From Paramecium octaurelia (taxonomy: Eukaryota > Ciliophora > Oligohymenophorea > Peniculida > Parameciidae), in NCBI GenBank assembly GCA_905182995.1, contig CAJJDP010000098.1, forward strand, positions 125,069 through 189,068: a stretch of 64,000 nucleotides of DNA, in the 5' to 3' direction. Position numbers and translations under genes: made by a program. Below the pieces are notes generated by a model. The model searched no databases. It was not told where the DNA came from and worked only from the letters and a program-made list of their open reading frames with translations. The stretch's first letter is position 1. Every line of letters starts with the position of its first letter. Of this stretch, positions 26,962 to 39,684 are shown piece after piece.

Positions 26962-29397
26962 ATGAATCTCAAAATCGAGGTATTGGGGTCAAAGGTCCAA
27001 TTTGTTCAATTAGATTAAAACCTTTTAGTGTCTGATGCTATAGATGCACTAATATAAAAGCTAAAATTAAAGGAATAGAATTAATAATTAGGTTTATATG
27101 TAAATGGAATTGAACTCAAAAAAAACGAAAGATTAATATAAAAATTCTTATTTTCTAATGATATAGTGTAGCTCAAGAAAATTGAATAAATAAAATAATT
27201 ACAGGGAATAAAACTGCGTTTTACTAATGAAATAAGAATCGCCTATGTCTATTAAGATGATTTGATTAATGTTTTATATGATTAAGCTGAAAAATAGTTT
27301 TCATTAAGTAAGGATAGCTTTAAACTTACTTATAATGATTAAATTCTTTAAAAAATGAATCCAACAAAACAGTATTAAATAGACGCAACATCTACTGTAG
27401 AAGTTAAAACATAAAACTAATGTTTTTAATAAAAATAAATGATTGAGTTAATACTATAATATGAAAAGGAATGTAAGAATCTTTAATTCGACCTCTATGG
27501 CAAGATTTTTGAATTAGAGGAGAAAGCAAAAGCCTTATTTTAAATAAAGTAAGACATTTGTATTTTAAACGATAAATAAATATTGCTTCCAGATAAATTG
27601 CTTTTTGAAGTTGATATAAATAAAAACCGTTGTCTTTTGATTTTTCTAAAAGATTCATATTAGAAAAATTTATCATTTGTTGATATAGACTTAGAATATA
27701 ATGAATAATCATTTACTTTATCAGTGTCTACCGACACATTAATAAGTGAACTTATTGATCTCTTAAAAAGCTAGCATAATTTGACTGATATTGACATAAT
27801 GAAAGATTAGAAAGTGTTGCCAAAAGATTTAACAATTAATTAATTAAATATTTAAAAAATGAGTAGATTAAAAGTTGTTCATAAATAAAATAACACATTG
27901 AAATTAGAAATCAAAATTGAAAATAATATCGAAAAAATGGAGGTTGATAATGAAACAGAGATAGAAGAACTCATTTCACAAATTTAATCTAATTTTTAAC
28001 TGAAAAATATTGAGTTAAAATTAAGTAATGGATAGAAATTAGTACATAAAAAGTATACCTTAAAATAGTATAATATCCAAAATGGAACATAACTATTAGT
28101 GGAATTCCCTTAACTGTAGTAAATTAGACAATCAAATGGAGCTGATTACAATTAGTAAATTAGACAATCAAATGGAGCTGATTACAATTATAATAACAAT
28201 ACTATCAAAGTGTTTGTTTTATATTAGCAATAAAAATATCAATTTTAATTTCAAAATAATCAATTGATTGAAGATTTAGAGAACAAAATGAAAGAGGAAT
28301 TGAATTGTTCTAAACAAATTTAATTACTTTATTAAAATATTATCTTACCCTAAAAAAAATCCTTTTTACAGGCTGGAATAACTGATGGATGCGTATTGTA
28401 GTGCAATTTTCCTAAAATCAAAATAATTGAATAGGGAAAAGCGGAAAACCCGTTATTAAGAGTTATAATAAAATATGAAAGTTAGGAACGCGAGCAAATG
28501 CTTCAAAGAAATACATTGTTAGAAGCAGTAATTTAGAGTATAAAGTAGGAATTCTCAATATCTTAAGAAATCTATTTAATAACAAAAGAAAGAAATTTAG
28601 ATTCTTAAAAGTCTTTAGAAGAAAATGATATAAAAGATAATACCGAAATTTTTGTTAAAATAGCTATTTTGAAAATAACTATTATCATTAATGGTCAAAA
28701 AATGTAGACTTTAGAAGTCACCTATGATACTCAAGGAGAAGATTTACAGCAATAAATTAAATATTATTATAAGATAGAAGATGATTTTGATTTAGTTATA
28801 AACGAAATAAACGAAAAAAAAGGAATAAAAATTAATCCAAAATAGTCATTAAAAGATTAAGGAATAAAGAATGGCTAGACTGTGGAAGTATAAATTAAAA
28901 AAGGATAGGGGAAACAGTTTTAAGAATAGAAAAATAATTCTATTCAACAGAATCAGCAATTTTAACAATAAAGTTAGAGTAAAGTTGATCATAAAATTTA
29001 ATCCAACTAGTATACTGATCAATAGAATTAACAAAACTAATAACCACAATAAAATTAAAAATTTCCAAAAAGCAAAATTCTTGTTAATAATATAGAGGAT
29101 ATGAGATCAGAAGATAAAAAAGGTGAAAATATAAATAACAATAGCAATTTTAAATAGAAGCAAGTCAATATCAAATTCTAAACCAATAATTTGAAAAAGA
29201 GTTTTGAATTAAATATTGAACTGTCATACGAAACTACAATTTCAGAGATAATTGAATACATCATAAATAATTATCAAATAAATGATAAAATTAAATTATC
29301 TTTTAAAGGGAGGATCCTCGAATAAAATTAAAATTTGGCGAATATTTAAATCAAAGATAATGAAACTATATACGTCGAACCGAATAATGTTCCTTGA
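26962..29397 (+). CDS. Protein of nine divergent ubiquitin-like domains
   Basis: One uninterrupted 2436-base frame, 811 residues, no intron. I see nine units of 75-90 residues, each with the ubiquitin-fold rhythm: a beta hairpin, a helix ending ..I..L....., a short strand such as KLSFKGRILEQNQNL, and a closing strand like IKDNETIYVE. The first starts MNLKIEVLGSKVQFVQL; the last ends the protein. Units are far apart in sequence and lack terminal Gly-Gly, so this is not a polyubiquitin precursor. Linkers after units 5 and 8 are Q/N-rich. Possibly a scaffold that mimics a ubiquitin chain. The fold assignment is by eye. Confidence 0.7.
28122..28193 (+). repeat. 36-bp perfect tandem duplication in the linker
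   Basis: Two adjacent 36-bp copies (about 28122-28157 and 28158-28193) encode the twelve residues QQIRQSNGADYN twice, between ubiquitin-like units 5 and 6. Near-identity, including synonymous positions, points to a recent in-frame duplication. Confidence 0.8.
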
Positions 29398-30517
29398 TAA
29401 AGTTTATAATGCATATTCATTGAATCATATTAAATTACTATAAAATGCTCATTTATGAAATTTCTGATCATTTTCTATTAAATATTAAGTATAGTTTACT
29501 TAGAATTGAATCAAAAAAAAGGGTATATCATTACAAAGTTATTTGATCATCCTATAAAGATAATACATAAATTTTCAATTCTGATTTATTAATGTGTTTA
29601 TTGAGAATTTTGAATTAAATGTTTTCAAATCTAGTTGAATTGATTTTAATGTATCAAGAGAGATTGAAAATATTTCAATAAATTATCGCATTTTTATTAA
29701 GAACTGATAAGAATTTAATTTGTCTTAATTCATAATATCTAATTAATATTTATTTAAAGTGGTGAAACAATTATTATTTGATTATGTTTTGACAGAGTAT
29801 GAAGAAAGTACATAAATTAAAACAAAGTGGTTGGTAAGAGTTGATTCTATTCAAATACCTGTCACTTTCAAAATTAGCTAGTTTTTATAGAGTTTGCAAA
29901 ATATTTACAACAGAAAAGAAAATGAAATATAAAATTTAGAGAAGAAATCTACCAATATGAATTATTAAAAATAATTAATATTATCAATGACTAATCAAAA
30001 TAAAGAGAAGAAAATATTTCAAAATATTTGTAACGAATAATAACCAGATGCAAAATAATGGATGGATTAATTAATTAATAATAGAGGAATAACAATAGCA
30101 TAATAAAAATATTTATTAATTAAAAACAATATAATGAATAAGGATAAACTATTAATATCCAGTTTCAATTCACTTAAGAAAATTAGTTTTAATATTTCCT
30201 TAATAAACATAATTTAATATTAAATTTAACTTATAATTTCTAAAAATGTCATTTATTTAGATAGATATTTGAGAGGTGTTTATAATAAAATTTAACGAAT
30301 TAATCATATAAATATATGATAAAATAATATCCTTAAAGAACATCGAAAAATCTATTTTCATTTCTAATTATTAGGTATATCTCTTTCAAATAATTACTTC
30401 ATTTTCTATATATTTTTATTTTATTAGTCTATATAAAATATTGTAATAGAATTTTATATGATCATATAAATAATTATAATTCGATTATTCTTTTTCCTTA
30501 TTATAAAATTTAAACAT
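29398..30517. other. AT-rich region with one coding-like relic
   Basis: Spacer between the ubiquitin-like gene and the next gene. A 204-codon frame without ATG (29708-30319) reads as coding-like (TKWLVRVDSIQIPVTFKISQ and a coiled stretch), listed separately. The rest is AT-rich with no gene seen. Confidence 0.4.
29708..30319 (+). pseudogene. Coding-like frame without start, possible gene relic
   Basis: Open under the ciliate code from just after a TGA to the TGA at 30317-30319. The first half, for example LFDYVLTEYEESTQIKTKW then SLQNIYNRKENEIQNLEKKS, looks like protein with a coiled coil; the last third drifts into noncoding-like AT-rich text. No ATG and no acceptable 5' exon were found. 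Family unknown. Confidence 0.35.
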
Positions 30518-31532
30518 ATGAAAGCAACATTGTTGATGGTTTTAACACTCTTGGTGTTAGGTAATTCTTAGTAAGTTGGCACCCACGCTAAAAATGCCTA
30601 TTTAATTGTGAAAGGAGTTATAGAAGGAGTGTAAGTTGATGGTCATGTAGAAGTAAAATAAATAATGTCTTGCTTAAAAAATTCAGAATAATTAATTTAT
30701 ACTATTGGGAAAGCTATCGAAAATTTGAAAACGAATGCCATTGAGGAAGTCAAAGAAGGAATCAAATTAATTGGAGTAGCCATTTAATAAATTCCAGACT
30801 CTATTACTACATGTGAATCTGGATCCGAGGAAATGGTAGTTTTGTCATGTAAACATAATATTAATAAATAGAACTTCTCACTAACATGTTGGAACAATTG
30901 AGAAACCCATAGACATTCTCATATGAAATGAGTTATAAGTAAGGGAATCAGTAATTACTATATATAATTTAGACACTGCTATTAACGACTGGAAACAAGG
31001 AGCTTATGAAGATTTTGGAAAATAGATTGGATTTATGCTGGTTTAACTACTTAAAGTAACAAAAAGCATTGAGGCTTTTATTTTTAATGGCGAATTCGTA
31101 GAAATAGTGTTTAAAGGAGTACTTGATTAAATTTTAAATGCAAAAGTAATCAAATTCAAAATCAAAAACATTAAAGATTGTTTAGATGGTGTTCGTGGAA
31201 TTGGTGGAATTATGATAAATTTTAATAATGCTGTTAGAAACTTAGAAGATGGTTCTCTCTCAAGTGACATCTTATCTTTATCATCATTTGTAGAAGTCAT
31301 GAAGTTCTCAAAGACTCTAAAAGCTTGTAAGTCTGCCTGGGAAGTTGCGGTGATGGCTGGAACAGCAATCGGGTTAGCTGGAACCTCAAAGGACACACAA
31401 TCATTCATCTAAGATTTTGCAACTCAATTAAAGAATTTTTTTGTAGATGTTATATCAGCTCTTACTATCTGCTACATAGCTCTAAAAAGAAATTTAATTA
31501 AGTTTTGTTCTTATATTCGTAGAAATATATGA
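30518..31532 (+). CDS. Secreted-family protein, copy B (frameshifted version)
   Basis: Paralogue of the gene at 9959. Signal peptide MKATLLMVLTLLVLGNSQ, then shared IGVAIQQIPDSI and LEQLRNP. One 23-nt intron lies near 30849-30871 and another (22 nt) near 30951-30972. Compared with the second copy at 32125, 26 bases are absent after 30939, between two TA dinucleotides, which throws the frame off at about residue 140. With those bases present the gene would encode 331 residues and align along its length with copy A. The C-terminal part is alanine/glycine-rich with a hydrophobic segment. Confidence 0.8.
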
Positions 31533-31955
31533 TTGATAGTTAATACATGTACTAGAGGGTTGTTAAATATACATTATCCTTTTATAAATAAATATAAATA
31601 TCAATAGTTAAATTTGAGATTCTATTAACAGATTATTTGATAAAATCAATAGATAGGATATTCTCAAAAAAGCAATTATCAATAATCTTAATGAGCATAA
31701 AATATAATTTGGAGAAATTTAATATGCAATCGAACTTAAAATTAAAAAATAATTTAAATTTAATTTAGAGTTTAAGTGATTGATTTTTCAATTCAGATTA
31801 TTATTAATTTTATATTTAAATTTTTGGTTATTATAATAACATGAAGAGATATAATAACCAAAAATTTATAATATTGAAAGAATTTATCAGAATTGATATT
31901 AGAGGAGTAGTAGAAATAGATTGATCTTGATTAGGATAGCAATAATTTAATATTA
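31533..31955. other. Spacer between secreted-family gene and actin
   Basis: About 420 AT-rich bases, repeated at 32884-33306. A short inverted match ggttattataat...ataataacc near 31827-31858 could form a hairpin just upstream of the actin start. Nothing else is seen. Confidence 0.45.
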
Positions 31956-32123
31956 ATGAGTGAAGAACATCCAGCAGTTGTAATTGATAATGGTTCAGGT
32001 TAATGCAAAGCAGGAATTGCAGGAGATGATGCTCCAAGATGTTGTTTCCCAGCCATAGTAGGAAGACCTAAACATCAAGGGATAATGGTGGGAATGGATA
32101 CAAAGGAAGCCTATGTAGGTGAT
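31956..32123 (+). CDS. Actin, 5' end only (cut by the assembly gap)
   Basis: The first 56 codons of the actin gene, identical to 33307-33474, broken off by the N at 32124. It most likely represents the same actin gene on the end of a contig, not a second gene. Confidence 0.8.
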
Positions 32124-32124
32124 N
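32124..32124. other. Assembly gap (single N)
   Basis: The only ambiguous base in the window. It separates two copies of a 1.3-kb segment, joining the middle of an actin gene to the middle of a secreted-family gene. Confidence 0.95.
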
Positions 32125-32883
32125 TCTATTACTACATGTGAATCTGGATCCGAGGAAATGGTAGTTTTGTCATGTAAACATAATATTAATAAATAGAACT
32201 TCTCACTAACATGTTGGAACAATTGAGAAACCCATAGACATTCTCATATGAAATGAGTTATAAGTATATTTTGAATGGTCTAAATATCTATAAGGGAATC
32301 AGTAATTACTATATATAATTTAGACACTGCTATTAACGACTGGAAACAAGGAGCTTATGAAGATTTTGGAAAATAGATTGGATTTATGCTGGTTTAACTA
32401 CTTAAAGTAACAAAAAGCATTGAGGCTTTTATTTTTAATGGCGAATTCGTAGAAATAGTGTTTAAAGGAGTACTTGATTAAATTTTAAATGCAAAAGTAA
32501 TCAAATTCAAAATCAAAAACATTAAAGATTGTTTAGATGGTGTTCGTGGAATTGGTGGAATTATGATAAATTTTAATAATGCTGTTAGAAACTTAGAAGA
32601 TGGTTCTCTCTCAAGTGACATCTTATCTTTATCATCATTTGTAGAAGTCATGAAGTTCTCAAAGACTCTAAAAGCTTGTAAGTCTGCCTGGGAAGTTGCG
32701 GTGATGGCTGGAACAGCAATCGGGTTAGCTGGAACCTCAAAGGACACACAATCATTCATCTAAGATTTTGCAACTCAATTAAAGAATTTTTTTGTAGATG
32801 TTATATCAGCTCTTACTATCTGCTACATAGCTCTAAAAAGAAATTTAATTAAGTTTTGTTCTTATATTCGTAGAAATATATGA
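32125..32883 (+). CDS. Secreted-family protein copy B, 3' part with intact frame
   Basis: Begins inside the coding sequence immediately after the gap and ends at the TGA at 32881-32883. It carries the 26 bases missing from the first copy (32265-32290), which encode part of KYILNGLNIYKG; that block aligns with VVINGVNISQD of copy A, so this is the ancestral reading frame. Intron of 22 nt near 32302-32323. The C-terminal half includes NDWKQGAYEDFGKQIG, also found in copy A. Function unknown. Confidence 0.8.
32265..32290. mobile_element. TA-bounded 26-bp segment, candidate cryptic IES
   Basis: Present here, absent at 30940. It starts with TA and is followed by TA, as Paramecium internal eliminated sequences (IESs) do, and 26 bp is in the shortest, most common IES size class. 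Read inward, the right end is TATAGATA, close to the IES end consensus TAYAGYNR; the left end TATATTTT fits only partly. Because the block is coding, it is probably a cryptic IES: an exon piece sometimes removed by the PiggyMac excision machinery. Confidence 0.65.
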
Positions 32884-33306
32884 TTGATAGTTAATACATG
32901 TACTAGAGGGTTGTTAAATATACATTATCCTTTTATAAATAAATATAAATATCAATAGTTAAATTTGAGATTCTATTAACAGATTATTTGATAAAATCAA
33001 TAGATAGGATATTCTCAAAAAAGCAATTATCAATAATCTTAATGAGCATAAAATATAATTTGGAGAAATTTAATATGCAATCGAACTTAAAATTAAAAAA
33101 TAATTTAAATTTAATTTAGAGTTTAAGTGATTGATTTTTCAATTCAGATTATTATTAATTTTATATTTAAATTTTTGGTTATTATAATAACATGAAGAGA
33201 TATAATAACCAAAAATTTATAATATTGAAAGAATTTATCAGAATTGATATTAGAGGAGTAGTAGAAATAGATTGATCTTGATTAGGATAGCAATAATTTA
33301 ATATTA

Positions 33307-34486
<1,180 letters not shown>

Positions 34487-35098
34487 TTAATATCATTTAA
34501 TTTTAAACTTTATTTTTAATCAAAAAAAATTTATCATTTGGAGTTCAAATTTCAATTTTACCAAAATTTTTCTATTGCTTGAAGAATTCGAGATGAATTA
34601 TTTCATTATTCTAAGAGTTAGTTGTATATAAATATCTTTTCCTATGTTTTAACAAAAATAGTGAAATATTTATTTGATATTTCTATTTGAAATAACAATT
34701 ATTAGAATATCTATAATAATATAAAGAGGAATTATAGTTGTTTAATAGAGGTGATGATATAATGCTTTAGAAATAGTTAACCCCTAGAATATTGAAATAG
34801 CAGCTCTACTTAAGGAATACTTTATTAAAATTATAATGAGACCCACTTGTACAAAATAATAAGATATAGAATATAGTCTTATATCTATAGTAGAATGAAT
34901 ATTTAATTCAAATTCATGTTTATGATAGCAAGAATTCAAATTTGCTTTGAAATTTCTTTATAACTCATTACATTAACTCTGGTTGTGTGTGTTTGCAATA
35001 GGAATGCGTGTGTTACTCCATGTGGATGAAGATATCTTTTTTTTATTGTCTATAATAATAAAATATTTATCGATGTGGGCATTATTAAAAATATAAAA
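34487..35098. other. AT-rich intergenic region
   Basis: About 610 bases after actin. A patch near 34980-35010 is rich in TGTG. No gene, RNA or repeat recognised. Confidence 0.45.
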
Positions 35099-35972
35099 AT
35101 GGAAATAATCATTCACACTTTCGAGAGATTCTTTGGTCCAGTCGATTGGAAGCGTCTTAAGACTGATGTACTCTGTTAGTCCTTAGTAAAAATGTGAACG
35201 AATTGTGTTTAGGTAGAAGAGGGATTCAGTCCAAAGGAAGCAAAGGAGTTATCTTGGTTGTACGGCCATAGAAACATTGGAAGAAACTTTGGTATGGATG
35301 TTAGGATTATGGTGTAGGATTTTTGCTGGGTGTTGGAGTTGCTTATTGTTGCAATGGTTGGATTACCAGATGGACCTATAATGTTCCTTACCTGAGACTC
35401 CATCGCTCATCATTGTGGGTGTCCAGAGCATTGGTGGTGTTTGGCACTCTCCAATTGTTTGATTACTACTCGACTGCAAGAAGAAAGGGAGGTGACTCAG
35501 GTTTGGGTCATGATTTGATGTGGGTGAATACCAGATACACAGAATCTAAAGAAAGATTTATTAGAAATTTTGAAGTTTTGAATAGGAAATTGTCAGACAT
35601 TGAGAAGGAGATCTTGACAGTATGATTAGATGCTTATGAATTAAAGGCAAGACAAATTCAGTTGACTTCTCCAATCAAGGATAGAAGATGGGTGTACAAT
35701 CCATACATTCATGGTTCTGATGAGGAAGCCTTTTGGAGCAACGTGAGAAGAAACTTCTTGGACAAATTGCCTCCATGGGAGAGATACGATGTTCAACAAT
35801 AGTAATTTCGATTTTATATTCCAGGATTGCTGCTGATAACAAAGAGAAGATTGCTGAAGGCGAGTAAATCAGATTGAAGCCCTACAAATTAACAGACGAT
35901 GTCGATACTTCAGGTGTTAAGTTTGGATTTAGAAGAAACCCATTTGTTAACAATTGGACTCCACTTTAGTGA
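35099..35972 (+). CDS. Single-membrane-span protein, possibly mitochondrial, unknown
   Basis: 256 residues, four introns (27, 26, 27, 23 nt at 35186-35212, 35292-35317, 35620-35646, 35802-35824). One hydrophobic segment (FGFLLGVGVAYCCNGWI) near residue 65 is followed by a soluble basic part and ends NPFVNNWTPLQ. The size, tryptophan/tyrosine-rich composition and single span recall the ciliate-specific accessory subunits of respiratory complexes, but I cannot match it to one. Treat the role as unknown. Confidence 0.78.
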
Positions 35973-36072
35973 GCATTTACATTTATCGCAATAAAAACAA
36001 TATTTATCATAGATTGTATATATATTTATTATTTACTCCAACAAAGGAGACAGAATATTAATTAACTAAATG

Positions 36073-37143
36073 TCAACGTTAAAGAAAACGTTCCAACATA
36101 GCTTTAAGAGTTTCTGATAGTTGTTGATGATATTGGATTGATCGATTACTCATCAACATTGCTTGATCAAGAAAACCCTAGAACATTTGAACCAGGTGAT
36201 CTTCATTGCCATTTATCTGCAATTGGTCATTCCAGAACTTGGCTCCTGTGACTGTTAAATAGATATCAAGAGAACATACCTTCAAGTTTATTGAGGAGAG
36301 TGATCAAAGATTCCTTAGCTTGTTGATGAGTGTTTTTAGATTGAGCGTAGAAAAGTTCTTTATCCAAAAGATCGAAGGAAGATTCTAGCTGCTCATTCAT
36401 CATTCCGATAAGGGTCTCTTAGATGACACTGTGCATCAAACTTAACAATTGTAGAGCTTCATTTCTTGAATTAGAATGATTGCTTTATTTAAACAATCGA
36501 TCTACTCCTTTTATAAAAAAATCTAATTCTTAGCTGGGATTCGATTTGAAAAGACCAATCATGATCTTAGATTCCAACAATTCTAATGTTTTAAAAATAT
36601 CTTAAATATTTGGAGAATCAATCACTAATTTTTAAATGGCCATTCTTACCTTCTTTAATTTTTGAAAGTAAAAAGTTGTATTCATCAAAGCGCTTCTACG
36701 CATCCTCTCTAGCCTGAAGTTTGATCTTAGCCAATTCTTTTGTGTCAGTCTCAATCAACTTTTCCTTAACCCATGAATAAAACAATGATACTTTATCTAT
36801 TATTAGGCGTTTTAGAAGATTTATGACTTTAAAGTATGTCTCATGAAGAAAGAGTTCCTAGCCATCCTTCTCCTTTTTCTCAGTCGAGAGTCTCTGCTTG
36901 AGCAATCTTTGCACCTAAAGTAAGCATACTCTCACTCACATCAGCAAAATGCTCTAAATAGATTGTCATCCCTTCCTCTTCAAACTCTCTATCCTAGCGA
37001 GCTTTCCACTCCAATTTCTCGAGAGCTGTATAATATTCCAATTAGGAAATGGACTCCTTAATCCCACTCATCTGATTATAGATTTCCATCAGATATTATT
37101 CTTGTACATAAGCAAGAGCCGGAATCAATAATAAATATAACAT
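36073..37143 (-). CDS. Unknown helical protein with N-terminal hydrophobic segment
   Basis: 330 residues, three introns (25, 25, 28 nt at 36915-36939, 36625-36649, 36252-36279). The first 14 residues (MLYLLLIPALAYVQ) look like a signal peptide. The remainder is acidic and strongly helical, with coiled-coil-like blocks (YTALEKLEWKARQDREFEEE, AKIKLQAREDAQKRFDEY). No family recognised. The first intron uses GTGAGT. Its start is 93 bases from the divergent KIF6 gene. Confidence 0.75.
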
Positions 37144-37236
37144 TTTAATTAATATATTCGAATTGTGTGCATAGCTCTACATATCACCTCAACTATTCCT
37201 CTTCGCATCGAACTTCATGAATATTAATAATTAAAA

Positions 37237-39617
37237 ATGTCAAAATCATCTGTTATTGATGTGTTCCTCAGAGTCCGTCCCACCAAAAATCCATCAAATC
37301 TCTTTAAACTCAATAAAGATGAGGGTACAGCTGAATTCACAATCCCCAAGAACCCAGATCAAGGCTATATCAATAATCAAATTGAAAAACATACCTTCAA
37401 TTTTGCAGGAGTATTCCCAACTGACACTACTCAAGAGGAAATCTTCGATAAAATAGCCAAAGACGTTGTAGATTCAGCTATTGAAGGTAAGCAAATCGCT
37501 TTATCATAGGTTACAATGGAACAATATTTGCATATGGATAAACAGGATCAGGTAAAACTTACTCTATGACTGGTAATCCTGAAGCTAGGTCATCTGCAGG
37601 TATAATTCCACGTACTCTTTATCACATATATGATTATGCAAGGAGAGAATAAGAATTAGTAATATTGAATTTCAAATATCAAATTAGATAATCGATGTCA
37701 CAATTAGTTATCTAGAAATCTATGGGGGATCTGGATATGATCTCCTAGTTGCAGACAATCGATCCAGAAATCTACACGATTTACCTAAGGTTTAAGCTAT
37801 GGCGACTGCGAATGGCTAAACTATTTTATAAGGATTGTCCTTGAAAAAAGCATAAACTGAGGAAGATGCTCTAAATCTACTCTTTATTGGAGAATAGAAT
37901 AGAGTTATTGCAGAAACACCAAAAAATGATGCTTCTACAAGATCACATTGCATTTTTATTGTTATACTAGAATGTCGTAAACCAACTTCAGATGTCAAAA
38001 CTGTTTCTAAACTTTGTTTGGTCGATCTCAGTGGTAGTGAAAGAATAGGAAAAACTGGAGTTGAAGGCATACTCTAAAGGGAAGCTACAGGCATCAATTT
38101 ATCATTGCATTTTCTGGAATTAGTTATTGATTGTTTGAATCGTTAAGCTAATGGTGAAAACATCCATATTCCATATAGAGATTCGTTGATGACTCTTGTA
38201 TTGAAAGACTCTTTGGGTGGAAACTGCAAAACAAGAATGATTGCTACTATGTCTAGTGAACCTGATGATCTCCCAGAATCTATTTGTACTTGTCGATTCG
38301 CAGGAAGAGTTGCTAATATTAAAAACAAAGTAACGAGGAATGAGGCTGTGGATCCATTCATTATCATTGAGAAGTTGAAAAGGGAAAATTAGTAATTGAA
38401 AGCAGAATTAGCAATGATAAAAGGCTAAAGTATCAAGGATCATTTGGAATCTTATGAGATTGATGAATGCAAAAAGAAAGTTGATGAATTTTTAAACTCA
38501 GATGATCCAGCTGCTATTTTGGTTGTGAATGACCATCTCAAAATGAATGAATGCTTTTTCTAGCTTAAGCATATGCTCAAAAATTTAAATAAGAAAGTCT
38601 CCTCTTCACCTGTTGTTCCATAGCCACAAGCTATAACTAATAATAACAATACAGTTGAAGTTTAATAATTAAATGATGAGGTTTTGAGATTGAAACAATT
38701 AATCATTCAAAGAGACAATGAGATCATGATCCTTCTTAATCTAATATAGAAAGGCAAAGGTTCGAATACGAATCAATCGTTGGTATTGTAAGGGCCAATT
38801 TCAGAGTAACCTGAAATTCAATAAGCTAATACATCCAGTATCTTATAACCAATAGAGTTTCCAAAACAAGCTGAAATTGATAGACAAAGTTAAATTCTAA
38901 CTGAGAAGCCTGCAGTTAAGAAATAGAATTTTATGCAAGGAAGTTTAGATAGTGAACCTATGAGTCAAACTACTAAAACAACTACTGCATAATTAAAAGA
39001 ATTAAATGGAATGTTATCAGAACCGATTAATATATCTAATGATTAATTACTTGATAGAAATTCAGCTTTGGAGATGTTCAGGAAATCCTATAGGAAAGCA
39101 TAAGCTTAAGAAGACCTAAAGCAGGAACTTTAGGAAAAGATGATGACTAGCAAAGAATTAGGTTTGTTTATTAATAATCAAAGAAATGTTATCAGCTAAT
39201 TAAAAGACAAAATAGAATAAACTAGAAAAGAATAAGTATTGCTTGGTTTAGTGAGCAGTGATCCTAATCAAGTAAGCACTGAGGAAGAGAAACTGATTGC
39301 TGAATATAACAAATAGAAGGATATGTAATTTAAATTGTTATTACAATAGATATAAATAGTCATTTGATAAATTAAAGTAATTGAAGGCTGAAGTAGAGAG
39401 AATGAGCACATAGTTGAAACATAGCCGAGAGAAAATGCAACAGGACTTTGAGAAATGGATTGATATGATGTTGAAGTAGAGGAACTTGAGTATGGCTGCA
39501 ACATCTGTTTTATCTGATTTCAAGAATCTATCTTAAAAAGGAGGGGAGGATGTTAACAGCATGGTGCAGCAATTCTACAAAAACAAAGAGATTTGTAATT
39601 AATTATTATAAAAATGA
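37237..39617 (+). CDS. Kinesin-9 family motor, KIF6-like
   Basis: 767 residues, introns of 23, 29 and 25 nt (37487-37509, 37659-37687, 39325-39349). N-terminal motor: VFLRVRP, P-loop FAYGQTGSGKT, switch I NDASTRSHCIF, switch II VDLSGSER, neck region ICTCRFAGRVANIKN. Specific resemblance to KIF6 (kinesin-9B): PKNPDQGYINN, ALNLLFIGEQNRVIAETP, IPYRDSLMTLVLKDSLGGNC. A coiled-coil tail follows. Kinesin-9 motors act in motile cilia in other organisms, consistent with a ciliate. Confidence 0.93.
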
Positions 39618-39684
39618 TTGATTTACTATAAGTATTATGTGAAATTTTGTTTTGGGATAATTTTTATGATGATACACATTTAGA

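Larger units (their letters stand above)
30800..32123. repeat. 1.3-kb direct repeat, copy 1 (probable assembly duplication)
   Basis: Bases 30800-32123 recur as 32125-33474 with no difference I can find except a 26-base stretch present only in the second copy. Coding and AT-rich noncoding DNA are equally identical, and the copies abut a lone N at 32124. This pattern suggests two overlapping contigs placed end to end rather than a real tandem duplication. Confidence 0.85.

Noticed and set aside
26962-29397. Interpretation as a polyubiquitin precursor
   Set aside because: Units are highly divergent from each other and from ubiquitin and lack Gly-Gly processing sites.
29746-29935. F-box-like text ELILFKYLSLSKLASF in a plus-strand frame
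   Set aside because: The frame is short and a parallel frame over the same DNA reads better and longer as coding; the F-box resemblance is likely chance.
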